The notes below the pieces were generated by a model, which saw nothing but the letters and a program-made list of their open reading frames with translations, had not been told where the DNA came from and made no database searches. From positions 62,001 through 126,000 of the forward strand of contig NW_026705407.1 in the NCBI RefSeq assembly GCF_029867415.1: 64,000 nt of DNA. The letters run 5' to 3'. Position 1 is the first letter of the stretch; each line of letters opens with the position of its first letter. Positions 33,370 to 44,000 of this stretch are shown here, piece after piece. A program made the translations under genes and the position numbers. The stretch comes from Vicia villosa. Its lineage: Eukaryota > Streptophyta > Magnoliopsida > Fabales > Fabaceae.

Positions 33370-34945
33370 GAAGATGAGAAGTTCTTATGTATGAGTATCT
33401 TCTGAAATGAAAATGGATTAATTCTTTTAATCAGAAGTTCTGATTGAAATCTTTTAGAAATTATGATTCGGTTATTACTAACGTTTCATTGTCTAAGTTG
33501 ATTCAGAACCTCTTTTAAAGCAAAACAGCTGTTACATTTTATCTCGGGATGGTAAACCTGTCGTTACTATTCATGGATAAACGTGCGTGCAGTTGAAGGG
33601 ACGCCGACCATAGGTAACTGTGCCAGTCACCTCATTTGACTTTATTATCTCTCCTCACGTCACGTAACATTAAATGCTTTTCATCATTCGTTTCATTTTA
33701 TTTTCTTTTAAATACTCTTCAAACTCTTCTCTTTCCCTCTCATCTCTCTCTATCTCTTTGCATTCCTCATCAAGTTTTTCTCTCGCTCTCTTCCGTTTTC
33801 GTATCTTGCTCAAACAATTTTTTTTAATAAAAAAAAAAAAAAAAATCCTAGCTCAAACCTAGCGTTCACCCTAAGCCTGTTGAAGATCTATGACTCAAAG
33901 GCGACAGATCTCTGCATATCTCGGGATGGCTCTCCTAATACCTCTCAAGTCAGACCTCTTCTTTGATGTTGTTATCAACTTTCACCCAAAGACAGAAGAC
34001 TTTCTTGAGTTATGGGAGGAGGTTAAGAATGATATTCTTAACTTCTATGTTGAGGGAAAGCCCCGTTTGCAACATTAGCTCTCTGTCTGTGAACTGTCCC
34101 TCTCTTCCTCTTTGGTCACTTGGATCTCTCCTACAGTGGAGGTTCTAGTCTGGAAGACAAGAGTCCACAGGGATTCTTGATGGGTTGACACCGAGCGTGT
34201 CCTGCTAGGGTGCTGTTTTTAATTTTTGTAGTCATTTCCTCTTGGGATGACTTTTTATGTATTTGCTAGGAATGTTTCTCATCTTGTTAAACATAGGAAC
34301 CTTTTGTAATATCTTTTGATTATCAATGAAAAGTTTCTTTGCTTTTACATTCCAGTGTTTTTATCTGTAGTTTTATGCATCTGAATCTTTTGAAATATTC
34401 TTTTTGATGTTATGACAAAAAGGGGGAGAAGATAAATGATAAATGATTTGATTAAATCTATCAGTTGCTGGGTAAAGCTCCCACACATTTACTAACAAGA
34501 ACTGCAAGTTCTATATGGTTTAAGTGTTTTGCAGGTATAAAGAAGTGAAGAGAATCTTCAAAGCAAACACAAGAAGCAAAACCATGGAAACTGAAGCAAG
34601 CTGAGTGCTGTCAAGCTTCAGAAATCAGAAGCAAGAAAGAAGAATGAATCAGAAGCACTGATAATAGAATTTGATCTATATTTGTCCATTTGTTCTGACA
34701 AAATTCTATTTGCTCTGATACATTATTTAAGCCTATATGTCTCTGATACATATAATGTTATGGCTCTGATACATATAATGTGTTCAAACATATATTCTAT
34801 GTTCTAACTCGTTCATGCTGACTTTTGTCGTTTAGTTTTTGTTCTGTAACATTTCAGGATGTAGAGATGCTCAGATGATGCTCTGGTACATTCAACAATG
34901 TTCTGATACAAATCTAGCATGAAGTGATGTTGGCAGAAATTCAAA

Positions 34946-35280
34946 GCTCTGAAGCTATCCGAGGGAAGCAGAAATCAGAAGCTGCGAATGTTCTAAAGAT
35001 CCAGAAAACTCAAGTTCTGAAGCTGTCCTAAATGGAAGCAGAAATCAGAAGCTGTGAATGTTCAGAAGATCAAAGAAATTCAAGTTCTGAAGCTGTCCTG
35101 AATGGAAGCAGAAATCAGAAGCTGTGAATGTTCAGAAGATCAAAGAAATTCAAGTTCTGAAGCTGTCCTAGATGGAAGCAGGAATCAGAAGCTGTGAGTG
35201 TTCTAGGGATCTAAGGAAATTCTAGTTCTGAAGCTGTCCTATGGAAGCAGAAGTCAGAAGCTATGAATTCTCTGAAGACA
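34946..35280. repeat. ~70-bp tandem repeat rich in tcagaag, about 5 copies
   Basis: ttctgaagctgtcct recurs at 35015, 35085, 35155 and 35226, with a diverged copy near 34948; units contain gaaatcagaagctgtgaatg. The same array is in C (reverse) at about 45445-45770. Confidence 0.9.
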
Positions 35281-35350
35281 GAAGCTTATATGATCGTCTC
35301 TACCGAAATAATCAGGGAAGTCTTTTATTAAAGTTCTTCGAGTATTTATT

Positions 35351-35515
35351 TCAGGGGGAGATTATTTATCTCAGGGGGAGATTGTTAATCTCAGGGGGAG
35401 ACATATTCATATGCTTATGCTATAGCTGTGTAATTTGTCTTTTGCCGTCTGTTCTTTCTGATCGCAAATTCATATCATTTATATATGTTTTTGTCATCAT
35501 CAAAAAGGGGGAGAT
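35351..35515 (+). promoter_or_regulatory. Polypurine tract array of Sirevirus B
   Basis: Three tcagggggaga boxes at about 35351, 35371 and 35391 (20 bp apart), then caaaaagggggagat ending one base before the 3' LTR at 35516. The last is the functional-position plus-strand primer; multiple polypurine tracts are a reported trait of Sireviruses. Confidence 0.85.
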
Positions 35516-36720
35516 TGTTAGAACAAGATTTGTTCTGATCAATTATCTTAGTTTTGATGATAACAATAATATGAATTTTGCTTAAGATTATATGGTACTC
35601 TAATCCAATGCAATTTCCTTTTCAGGAAATATATAAAGAGTACGCATAATTCAGCGCTCAGAAGCTTTGTCTCAAGAGTTCAGCATGCAACATCAGAACA
35701 TGGTCTGGCAAGACATCAGAAGATGGTCGAAGCAGAATCAGAACATGGGTCTATGGAAGCATCAGAAGAACAAGAGAACAGAAGCACTGAAGTTCTGATG
35801 GTATCACGCTCAGAAGCACTTCAAGGTCAGAAGATCAGAAGATGCTATGCACCAAGCTGTTTGACTCTGATGATATTCAAACGTTGCATTCACAAACATC
35901 AGATCAGAAGGAAGTACAAGTGGCAGGCTACGCTGACTGACAAAAGGAACGTTAAAAGCTACTAAAGGCTACGTCAGTAGACACAGCGTGAACAAGGCTC
36001 GAGGTAGTTGACAAAAGCGTATAACATTAAATGCGATGCTGTACGGAACACGCAAAGCATTAAATGCATTCAACGGTCATCTTCTCCAACGCCTATAAAT
36101 ATGAAGTTCTGATGAGAAGCAAGGTTAACGATCCTGAACAATATAATTCAAATTAACTTGCTGAAACTCTGTTCAAATCCAAAGCTCAGAATCTTCATCT
36201 TCATCAAAGCTCACTACATTGCTGTTGTAATATATTAGTGAGATTAAGCTTAAACGTTAAGAGAAATATCACAGTTGTGATTATCGCTTGTAAGAAGCAA
36301 TTGTAATACTCTTAGAATTGATTACATTAAGTTGTAAGGAACTAGAGTGATCGTGTGGATCAGAATACTCTAGGAAGTCTTAGGAGTGAACTAAGCAGAT
36401 TGTAACTAGAGTGATCGTGTGGATCAGTAGACTCTAGAAAAGTCTTAGAGGGTATCTAAGCAGTGTTCCTGGAGTGATCAGTGTGTGATCAGAAGACTCT
36501 GGAAGACTTAGTTGCTGACTAAGTGGAAAACCATTGTAATCCGTGCGATTAGTGGATTAAATCCTCAGTTGAGGTAAATCATCTCTGCGGGGGTGGACTG
36601 GAGTAGTTTAGTTAACAACGAACCAGGATAAAAATAACTGTGCAATTTATTTTTATCTGTCAAGTTTTTAAAGCTACACTTATTCAAACCCCCCCTTTCT
36701 AAGTGTTTTTCTATCCTTCA
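35516..36720 (+). mobile_element. 3' LTR of Sirevirus B (1205 bp)
   Basis: Same length as the 5' LTR and no difference found on reading; followed by the target duplication attcc at 36721-36725. Confidence 0.97.
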
Positions 36721-38820
36721 ATTCCAATGATTTATCCTAATCATGGAAGAGAGTGTGGCTAATGCATCAGCCAAGTTGTTTTCTTCACGAGGAATGTGAT
36801 GAAAATCTACCTTGTCGAAGAATGGTAACAATCTTCTCGCGTAGTCTTTGTAAGGAATTAGCCCTGGTTGGCGTGTTTCCCATTCTCCTTTGATTTGATT
36901 GATGACCAAAGCAGAATCTCCGTATACATCCAAGTGTTTGATTCTTAGATCCATGGCTTCTTCGAGACCCATGATGCAAGCTTCATATTCGGCCTCATTG
37001 TTTGTGCATTTGAAAGTTAATCTGGCAGTAAATGGAATATGGGTACCCTGAGGTGTAACAATGATTGCCCCAATTCCTCGTCCATAAGCATTGACAGCTC
37101 CGTCAAAGATTAAGCCCCACTGGGATCCTATCTCAGGTCCTTCGTCTGGTAGTGGCTCGTCGTAATCTTTCATCTTGAGGTACATGACGTCCTCGTCCGG
37201 AAAGTCGAAACTGGTTGATTCATGACCATTGAGTGGGTGGTGAGCCAGGTGCTCAGCTAGAATGCTTCCTTTCACGGCTTTCTGTGCGTGATACTCAATG
37301 TCGTATTCTGATAACAACATCTGCCAACGGGCAATTCTCCCGGTTAAGGCAGGCTTCTCAAAGATGTACTTGATTGGATCCATATGAGAGATCAAACAAG
37401 TAGTATGTCGAATCATGTACTGGCGAAGACGCTTGGCAGCCCAGGCCAAAGCACAACACGTCTTCTCGAGCATGGAGTAGCGGGATTCACAGTCAGTGAA
37501 TTTCTTGCTCAGGTAGTAGATGGCATGCTCTTTTATCTTTGTCTCGTCTTGCTGTCCAAGGACACAACCCATGGAATCTTCTAAGACGGTTAAGTACATT
37601 ATCAAAGGTCTTCCTTCCACTGGAGGAGATAAGATGGGTGGTTCGAGCAAATATTCCTTAATGCTGTCGAACGCTTTCTGACAATCGTCTGTCCAGACGC
37701 AACTTTGATTTTTCCGTAGAAGTTTGAAAATAGGAGCGCAAGTTGCAGTCATGAGATATATGAATCTCGAGATGTAATTCAGACGTCCAAGAAATCCTCT
37801 AACTTGTTTCTCGGTTCTGGGTGAAGGCATTTCTTGAATTGCCTTGACTTTGTCTGGATCTACTTCAATTCCTCGTTTGCTGACGATGAAACCAAGGAGT
37901 TTTCCTGAGTAGACACCAAAGGTACACTTGTTGGGGTTCAGGCGAAGCTGAAACTTCCGTAAGCGTTGAAATAACTTTGTCAGATTCTGTATGTGATCTT
38001 CTTCATTTTCTGATTTGGCAATCATGTTGTCCACATAGACTTCCACTTCTTTATGCATCATGTCGTGGAAAAGCGTAGTCATGGCCCTTTGATAAGTTGC
38101 CCCTGCGTTTTTTAGTCCAAAAGGCATAACATGGTAGCAGAACGTGCCCCAGGGGGTGATGAAAGCTGTTTTTTCCATGTCTTCAGGTGCCATTTTGATT
38201 TGGTTGTATCCTGAAAATCCGTCCATGAATGAGAAAACTTTGGATTTTGCTGTACTGTCTACCAACATATCAATATGTGGTAAAGGAAAATCATCCTTAG
38301 GGCTAGCTTTGTTCAAATCTCTGTAGTCGACGCACATGCGGACTTTTCCGTCTTTCTTAGGAACGGGAACAATATTAGCTAACCACTGAGGGTATTCTGA
38401 AGTGACGAGGAAACCTGCGTTGATCTGCTTTTGAACTTCCTCTTTGATTTTCATGGCCATCTCCGGATGAGTTCTTCTTAATTTTTGTTTGACCGGAGGG
38501 CATTCTACTTTTAATGGCAAGTGATGCTCCACTATACTGGTATCCAACCCTGGCATATCTTGATAAGACCAAGCGAAGACATCTGAGAATTCTCTGAGCA
38601 GCTGTATCAAACTCTCTCTGATCTCTGAACTGAGCGAAGCTCCAATCTTAACCTCTTTTCTGTTTCCATCGGAACCAAGGTTAATGATCTCTAGAGGCTC
38701 ATTGTATGGCTGAATGGCCTCTTCCTTTTGTTGAAGTAATCGTGAAATCTCCTTTGATATTTCTTCGTCTTCTTCTTCCTCTGCCTCGAATACAGGAAAC
38801 TCAAAGCTTGGAGAAGTCAT
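36721..38820 (-). CDS. pol: Ogre pol, 5' part: RT, RNase H and second RNase H
   Basis: Starts at ATG 38820 (MTSPSFEFPV) with an acidic stretch, and runs about 700 residues until Sirevirus B. RT motifs: VDYRDLN near 165, FMDGFSG with D200, and YVDN at 262-265 where the usual motif is YVDD. A first RNase H region lies near residues 380-500. A second RNase H of the archaeal-like type found in Tat/Ogre elements follows (LIFDGAV, NNEAEYEA, YGDSALV, NLADALA: D-E-D-D). The frame continues into the integrase part at 27496 when the insertion is ignored. It makes the cDNA; the Asn at the third RT motif would be expected to weaken or abolish activity. Confidence 0.94.
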
Positions 38821-39181
38821 ACGGTCGCACGTTTCAACGGGGTATTTTATGATTAATCTGCATATGTGTGATAAGTTTTATTTAGACAACGAGGGAAGAC
38901 TCGGTGTATGCAGTTAATGGAATATTTGATGTTTTTTAAGGGTGTTTTTTAGGATTACCAATTTCCGAAAAAGAGAAAAGGAAAAACTAAACGAGGGAAC
39001 AGAATGACATTTTTATTTATGGACAGTCATTTCTTGAAACAAAGACCCTATAAAACAAAACTCTATTGCTTTGGGCGGAGCAAAGAGGGACATTTTCCTA
39101 AGAAATAGTAAAATGCAAAGCCCTATGAAACATCTCTTCACCCTGGGCTATGGTGAGAGGACAAAATAACGGTGAAAGTTC
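38821..39181 (-). other. Gap between Ogre protease ORF and RT ORF (possible intron)
   Basis: 361 bp with stops in all frames. Ogre elements are known to remove an intron between protease and RT by splicing. A possible acceptor on the minus strand is atatgcag followed by attaatcat near 38862-38869; I could not fix the donor. Confidence 0.5.
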
Positions 39182-42100
39182 CTACTTAGGAGTGCGAACA
39201 ACAGTTGAAACTTCAACAGCTGTCCAGTAGTGGCGAACCCCATTGTGCACTAAGTAATCTGGAACCTTAGGCTTAAGCTGGCCTGTGGTAGGTCTTGATT
39301 TACCAACCACTGTCTTTGCAACACTCAGACGATCTTCTTCTACTTCAGCAGACTGAGCTGTGTGAGCATACCCATTTCCAAGTGGAGTATGTCGAACTTT
39401 CTTTTGAGGAAACTTCCAATCTTCTGAATGGAGAGACTCGTTGTCGGAGACACTTTCGAGATCATCTTCTTCTGTATTTTGGTCTTGCTCTTCTCCCAAG
39501 ATGGCATTGACTAGATATGTGAACTCTAGATCCTTAGCCTTGGAAGGTGACTTGGGGATATAATCCTCAATGATGATTTCACCAGTCGATGATGATGAAT
39601 AGCAAGGGTTATACATCTCTTTTGGCTGAGAGAGGTACTCATAATCAATGTTCCATCCAGTTGGAACAATATCTTCAAGAGAGATTCTTGAACTTTCAGG
39701 AGCGGAGTATTTCACCATGTAGTCGAATTTTCCGCTTGGTTCTCCTAATGTATCCCAAGTCTCTTCGGGGATAGGAGGAACTTCTTCTGATGAACCATGA
39801 CTTCTGGTGGTGAAGCTGTCAGTAACTTCATCACTGCTTGGTTGAGTCTTACTTTCAAATCCTTTAGTCGGATAACAGCAAGGTGAATCAGACTCTGGTA
39901 GGGAGATGTATCCTGCTTTGTTAAGATAGGATAACCATTCCTCTTCATCAGTGTTTTCCGTACCGATGGTATTGACTGTTTGTTGAACAGGTTGAAGAAA
40001 ACCTCCACTGCAGAAAGTTTCTTGAATAGGGAGAACTACCTCAATCCCTGGGATAGCTTTCGATGATGTTGGAAAGAATCCAACTCCTGTTCTGTTCTTA
40101 TTGTTGGTAGGAATATTAATGTGTCCCCAACCACTGGTAGTGCCATCCTTTACAACTTGGATTGCATCTTTGTAGGAAGAAATAGACGCTGCTTTCTCCT
40201 TTCCTTTGTCCAAGGAAAGTGCTTGGAATTTAGTTCCAACAACTTCTTTTGGTTCTATGTCGGAGAATGATGATAGGTTACTGACGATCAGAGCTCGTTC
40301 TCCACATACGGTTACCAATTTGTCATTTCTTATGAACTTCAGTTTCTGATGAAGTGTTGAAGTAATTGCCCCAGCCTCATGAATCCATGGGCGACCTAGC
40401 AAACAACTGTATTGTGCTGGAATATCCATAACCTGGAAAGTGATTTTGAACGTCTGAGGTCCAATAGTTATGGGAAGATCCACTTCTCCGAAAACTGACT
40501 TTCTTGATCCATCAAATGCTTTGACGATGACATGACTTTTTCTTAGAGGGTAATCTTCGAAAGATAATCTTGACAGTGTTGATCTCGGCATGACGTTGAG
40601 AGAGGATCCATTGTCTATTAGGACTCCTGTGAGTGTATCACCCATGCAGCCAACTGAGATGTGAAGTGGAAGATTGTGGTCCACTCCTTCCTCAGGAAGA
40701 TCTTCGTCACAGAAACTTAGGTTAGTTCCGGCGGAGATGTTGGCAACGATGTTGTTGAATTGGCTTATAGTAACACTTGGTTCTACAAAAGCTTGTTCCA
40801 AAACTTTCTGTAGAGCTTCCCTATGAGCTTCAGAACTCAATAGCAGGGAAAGAACAGAAATCCTAGACGGAGTATGTAGTAATTGGTCTACAATGTTGTA
40901 TTCACTCCTCTGGATTAACTTCAAGATCTCATCATTTTCTTTCGCTTGAACAGCATTGGTCGGATGATTGTCTTGCCTATGTGGTACTTCCTCCGAAGGT
41001 TTCTCCACATTTTCTGTTGTTCTGTTGAAGACTCGTCCACTTCTGGTGACTCGACTAACATCAGCAATGTTGACAACAGACGGTAATGGTATTTCCTTAC
41101 CATTTTCAATGAATGTAGCGTTGTACTTGTATGGTATAGCCTTGCTGGACTCATACGGTACAGGACCTGGTAAGTAGATGACTAACGGAGCAATTGCTGT
41201 CTTCCTGCTATCATACTTGACTTGCATAGGTTCAACTTGATTAATTTGGGAAGATACGGTAAAGACTTCGTCATCCTCTCTGTTGGCAAGGACAGTAATG
41301 GTATTGTCATCCATCAGCTTTTGAATGTCGTTGCGAACACGCGAACATCCTCGTGAATTTCTTCGACAGATTTCGCATCTACTGTAAGCGTGGAAATCTG
41401 TTCCAAAGTAGGCAAGTCCATTTAAAGTTTTGTGGAACCTTACTACCGATCCTTCAAGGTCTTCAACTTTGTAGATTTTGTATTCTCCTGGACATCCTTG
41501 AACCATGTTGATGTCATGTTCAGTTCTGACTCGGATATGTTGAATCCATCCCAAGTCCATTTGTTCTTGTAATGCAGCTTGAACTACGGCACATCCTTGA
41601 TTATTCTTTGGACAAATTTCACATGTGAAGTAGTTGTGAGGTGGTACATGACCGTACCCAGCTTGTCTAGCGTGCATCTTGACAAGATTTTCCCCTATCT
41701 GACGAATGTCGTAGATTTGAATGACATTGGGGTGTTGATCTATCAGATTTACTGAAGCTTCTTTATGCTGTGGCAAAGGATTTGCTTGGACGTTTGGATT
41801 AGTATCTTTGAAGGATAGCATTCCGCTTTTCACTAATCGTTGGACGTCAATCTTGAAAGAGAAACAGTTCTCAATATTGTGACCTGGTGCCCCCTGATGA
41901 TAGGGACAAGATTGGTCAGCCTTATACCATGGTGAGGAACTGTTTGTAGGATTTGGAGGACTCCTTGTCTGAATGAGTCCTTTTGCCAGTAATGTTGGAA
42001 ACAAATCTACATACGGCATTGGTACGGGGTCAAAGGCAGGATACCTTGGAGCCCGATTGTTGTAATTTGGAGGTCGAACCTGCTGCTGAGGTTGCTGCGA

Positions 42101-43387
42101 CCTTTGTTGAGTTTGTTGTTGCGAGACCTGAGGTTGATAAGCTGGCGCTGAGTTAACCACCGGAGTTATTGTTGCAACTTGAGGTTGGAATTTCTTCTTG
42201 ATTTTGTGCAAGACATTGCTGACATCTTGATCCTTTTTCTTCTGGAAAGAACTTCCATACTTCCTTGGACCAACAGAAGATTCTGGTTCTTTGTTCAAGC
42301 GTCCTTCTCGAACTGCTTCTTCTAAACGTACACCCATGTTTACCATCTCGGTAAAGTCACTTGGTGCACTTGCAACCATTCGTCCGTAGTAAAATGGACT
42401 CAAAGTTTTGAGATAGATTTTTGTCATTTCTTTCTCTTCAAGTGGTGGACAAATTTGAGCAGCAACTTCACGCCATCTCTGAGCGTATTCCTTGAAGCTT
42501 TCTCTATCCTTTTGAGTCATGGCCCGGAGTTGATCTCTGTCGGGAGCCATATCCAGATTGTACTTATACTGTTTGACGAAGGCCTCTCCGAGGTCTCGAA
42601 AATTACGAATCTCTGAACTGTCCAAGTTCATGTACCATTTGAGTGCAGCACCAGTCAGGCTGTCTTGAAAATAATGAATGAGCAATTGTTGATTATCAGT
42701 CTGAGTTGACATTCTTCGAGCGTACATCACAAGATGACTTTGTGGGCATGAATTCCCTTTGTACTTCTCGAATTCTGGTACTTTGAATTTGTGAGGAATC
42801 TTAACATTTGGAACCAGACAGAGGTCTGCAGCATTCTTTCCAAATAAATCTTGTCCTCGGAGAGTCTTGAGTTCCTTCTGCATTTGCAGAAATTGTTCCT
42901 GGAACTCGTCCAATCTTTCATACACGCCAGCATCCTCACTTGGGGCGTGATGATATACTTGTCCGCCTTGCGGGGGAAAAGTATGCATAATGGGTCGTGG
43001 AGAAGCCATGACAGCAGATCTCGGAATCTCAGCATTCTGTTGTGTGTAACCCATTGCCGTTGCTCTTGGAACTTCAATTTCCAGAGGTTTGTAACCCTCC
43101 GGTGGACGCATATCCATGGTGACTTTTGGAGCTTCAGAAGCTGGAGGTATGTACCCTTCTGGAGTAAAGTTATACGGCATGCCCCAAGGTCGATCAGGCG
43201 GCATGGTATACTGAGGAATAGGAGTAGAAACAATCTCGGAAACCACAGTCCTTTGTGGTTCTTCTGGCGTTGGTCGATTCTGCGCAACTACCAGGGCTTC
43301 TACCATACTATTGAGTCTTTCAACAGTACCTTTGAGAGTATTAATCTCTTCTCTGAGTTCTTCATTCTCTTGCTCAAAGTCTTCCAT
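39182..43387 (-). CDS. gag-pro: Ogre gag-protease polyprotein, intact 1401-residue frame
   Basis: Begins at ATG 43387 with a predicted coiled coil (MEDFEQENEELREEINTLKG). Residues ~215-330 are the retrotransposon Gag domain (YFQDSLTGAALKWYMNL near 242). A proline/glutamine-rich linker follows, then a zinc-binding block C-P-Y-H-x6-H-x4-C near 489. The aspartic protease is near residue 925 with DNGSS in place of the usual DTGS/DSGS. A long acidic C-terminal part ends at VVRTPK. Gag forms the particle, the protease cleaves the polyprotein. No stop or shift in 4.2 kb, in keeping with a recent insertion. Open frames on the other strand across 42727-43405 are shadows. Confidence 0.95.
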   Translation of the reverse strand: MEDFEQENEELREEINTLKGTVERLNSMVEALVVAQNRPTPEEPQRTVVSEIVSTPIPQYTMPPDRPWGMPYNFTPEGYIPPASEAPKVTMDMRPPEGYKPLEIEVPRATAMGYTQQNAEIPRSAVMASPRPIMHTFPPQGGQVYHHAPSEDAGVYERLDEFQEQFLQMQKELKTLRGQDLFGKNAADLCLVPNVKIPHKFKVPEFEKYKGNSCPQSHLVMYARRMSTQTDNQQLLIHYFQDSLTGAALKWYMNLDSSEIRNFRDLGEAFVKQYKYNLDMAPDRDQLRAMTQKDRESFKEYAQRWREVAAQICPPLEEKEMTKIYLKTLSPFYYGRMVASAPSDFTEMVNMGVRLEEAVREGRLNKEPESSVGPRKYGSSFQKKKDQDVSNVLHKIKKKFQPQVATITPVVNSAPAYQPQVSQQQTQQRSQQPQQQVRPPNYNNRAPRYPAFDPVPMPYVDLFPTLLAKGLIQTRSPPNPTNSSSPWYKADQSCPYHQGAPGHNIENCFSFKIDVQRLVKSGMLSFKDTNPNVQANPLPQHKEASVNLIDQHPNVIQIYDIRQIGENLVKMHARQAGYGHVPPHNYFTCEICPKNNQGCAVVQAALQEQMDLGWIQHIRVRTEHDINMVQGCPGEYKIYKVEDLEGSVVRFHKTLNGLAYFGTDFHAYSRCEICRRNSRGCSRVRNDIQKLMDDNTITVLANREDDEVFTVSSQINQVEPMQVKYDSRKTAIAPLVIYLPGPVPYESSKAIPYKYNATFIENGKEIPLPSVVNIADVSRVTRSGRVFNRTTENVEKPSEEVPHRQDNHPTNAVQAKENDEILKLIQRSEYNIVDQLLHTPSRISVLSLLLSSEAHREALQKVLEQAFVEPSVTISQFNNIVANISAGTNLSFCDEDLPEEGVDHNLPLHISVGCMGDTLTGVLIDNGSSLNVMPRSTLSRLSFEDYPLRKSHVIVKAFDGSRKSVFGEVDLPITIGPQTFKITFQVMDIPAQYSCLLGRPWIHEAGAITSTLHQKLKFIRNDKLVTVCGERALIVSNLSSFSDIEPKEVVGTKFQALSLDKGKEKAASISSYKDAIQVVKDGTTSGWGHINIPTNNKNRTGVGFFPTSSKAIPGIEVVLPIQETFCSGGFLQPVQQTVNTIGTENTDEEEWLSYLNKAGYISLPESDSPCCYPTKGFESKTQPSSDEVTDSFTTRSHGSSEEVPPIPEETWDTLGEPSGKFDYMVKYSAPESSRISLEDIVPTGWNIDYEYLSQPKEMYNPCYSSSSTGEIIIEDYIPKSPSKAKDLEFTYLVNAILGEEQDQNTEEDDLESVSDNESLHSEDWKFPQKKVRHTPLGNGYAHTAQSAEVEEDRLSVAKTVVGKSRPTTGQLKPKVPDYLVHNGVRHYWTAVEVSTVVRTPK

Positions 43388-43676
43388 TCTTTTCTTGTGA
43401 CTTGAACGAGTGTTGTATGGATGAGACAGCTTGAAAGTCTTGGTTCACCTCTTTCTCCTCCTCTCTTTCTGGAGAAAGGAAAGTGACTATTAGATCCGCG
43501 ACAATTCTCGTGTCAGTGCGTACGACTAAAGCGATGTATGATATGCAATTAAGTTATTATTTTTCAAGGAAACACCATAATTACGTTATGAAACATCAAA
43601 CTTTTATTAATTAAGCGAAAACGCCGTTTTTACACACTTTGGAAATGGAAATACAGAGAAACTGAGAGAAAGGACT
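43388..43676 (-). other. Ogre spacer between ORF1 and gag
   Basis: About 290 bp between the ORF1 stop (TAG at 43677-43679) and the gag ATG. No gene; it contains AT-rich sequence only. Confidence 0.6.
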
Positions 43677-43995
43677 CTAAAACTTTGATGATGAGCCGAC
43701 TTCACGTTCTAACATCTTCTTCTGTTTCTTGAGCTGAGCGTTCTCTGACGTGAGCTGATCGATGATCCAGGAAGCAGGAGGGATATGATGAGAAAGTGAT
43801 GATTGTGTCACTTGTCGATCGAGTACTTCAAGTAACTCATCCTTCCTTCTTAGGATGTTTTGAATTTCAACATTTTCCGTGTTGACAATTCGATACTTGT
43901 TCCTCCAAGCATTCCTTTCTTAGCATACCTTGTTTAATGCCGCTTGCAGTTTTTCAACATCGGTGGAGAAAAGGTAAATTGGTTCCCTTAGGGGA
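43677..43995 (-). pseudogene. Ogre ORF1, 3' part (after Sirevirus C insertion)
   Basis: Continues the ORF1 frame of 53557-54725 in phase when Sirevirus C and one atagg are ignored. It reads about 25 codons to an in-frame TAA at 43920-43922, then about 80 more codons (a helical, charged segment with ENAQLKKQKK near its end) to the TAG at 43677-43679. The open frame past the first stop suggests the TAA is a mutation. Function of Ogre ORF1 is not known. Confidence 0.75.
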
Positions 43996-44000
43996 ATAGG
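43996..44000. repeat. Left target-site duplication of Sirevirus C (atagg)
   Basis: atagg just before tgaaggatag; repeated at 53557-53561 just after the other LTR. Confidence 0.95.

Larger units (their letters stand above)
33370..35515 (+). other. Sirevirus B 3' non-coding region
   Basis: 2.1 kb without a credible gene. It has a polypyrimidine stretch near 33720-33800, a 63-codon frame at 33890-34078 (MTQRRQIS...) that is frameshifted in C, a putative polyadenylation region (tgtaatatcttttgattatcaatgaaa near 34305), a polypurine motif tgacaaaaagggggagaa at 34412-34429, a 70-bp repeat array, and the terminal polypurine tracts. The large envelope-like ORF of A is missing. Confidence 0.75.
27502..36720 (+). 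mobile_element. Sirevirus B (Ty1/copia), complete ends, defective inside
   Basis: 9219 bp, LTRs of 1205 bp that look identical, TSD attcc, inserted in the Ogre pol ORF in opposite orientation. Contains primer binding site, gag, pol with an internal 367-bp deletion, 3' non-coding region and polypurine tracts. No large envelope-like ORF. Same family as A and C. Confidence 0.96.

Noticed and set aside
33890..34078. Short MTQRRQIS protein as an extra Sirevirus gene
   Set aside because: Shifted by one base in C at the matching site (46875 leftward), so the frame is not conserved.
42727..43405. Long frames of 184-186 codons around the start of Ogre gag
   Set aside because: One antisense and one in another frame of the gag ORF; no independent support.
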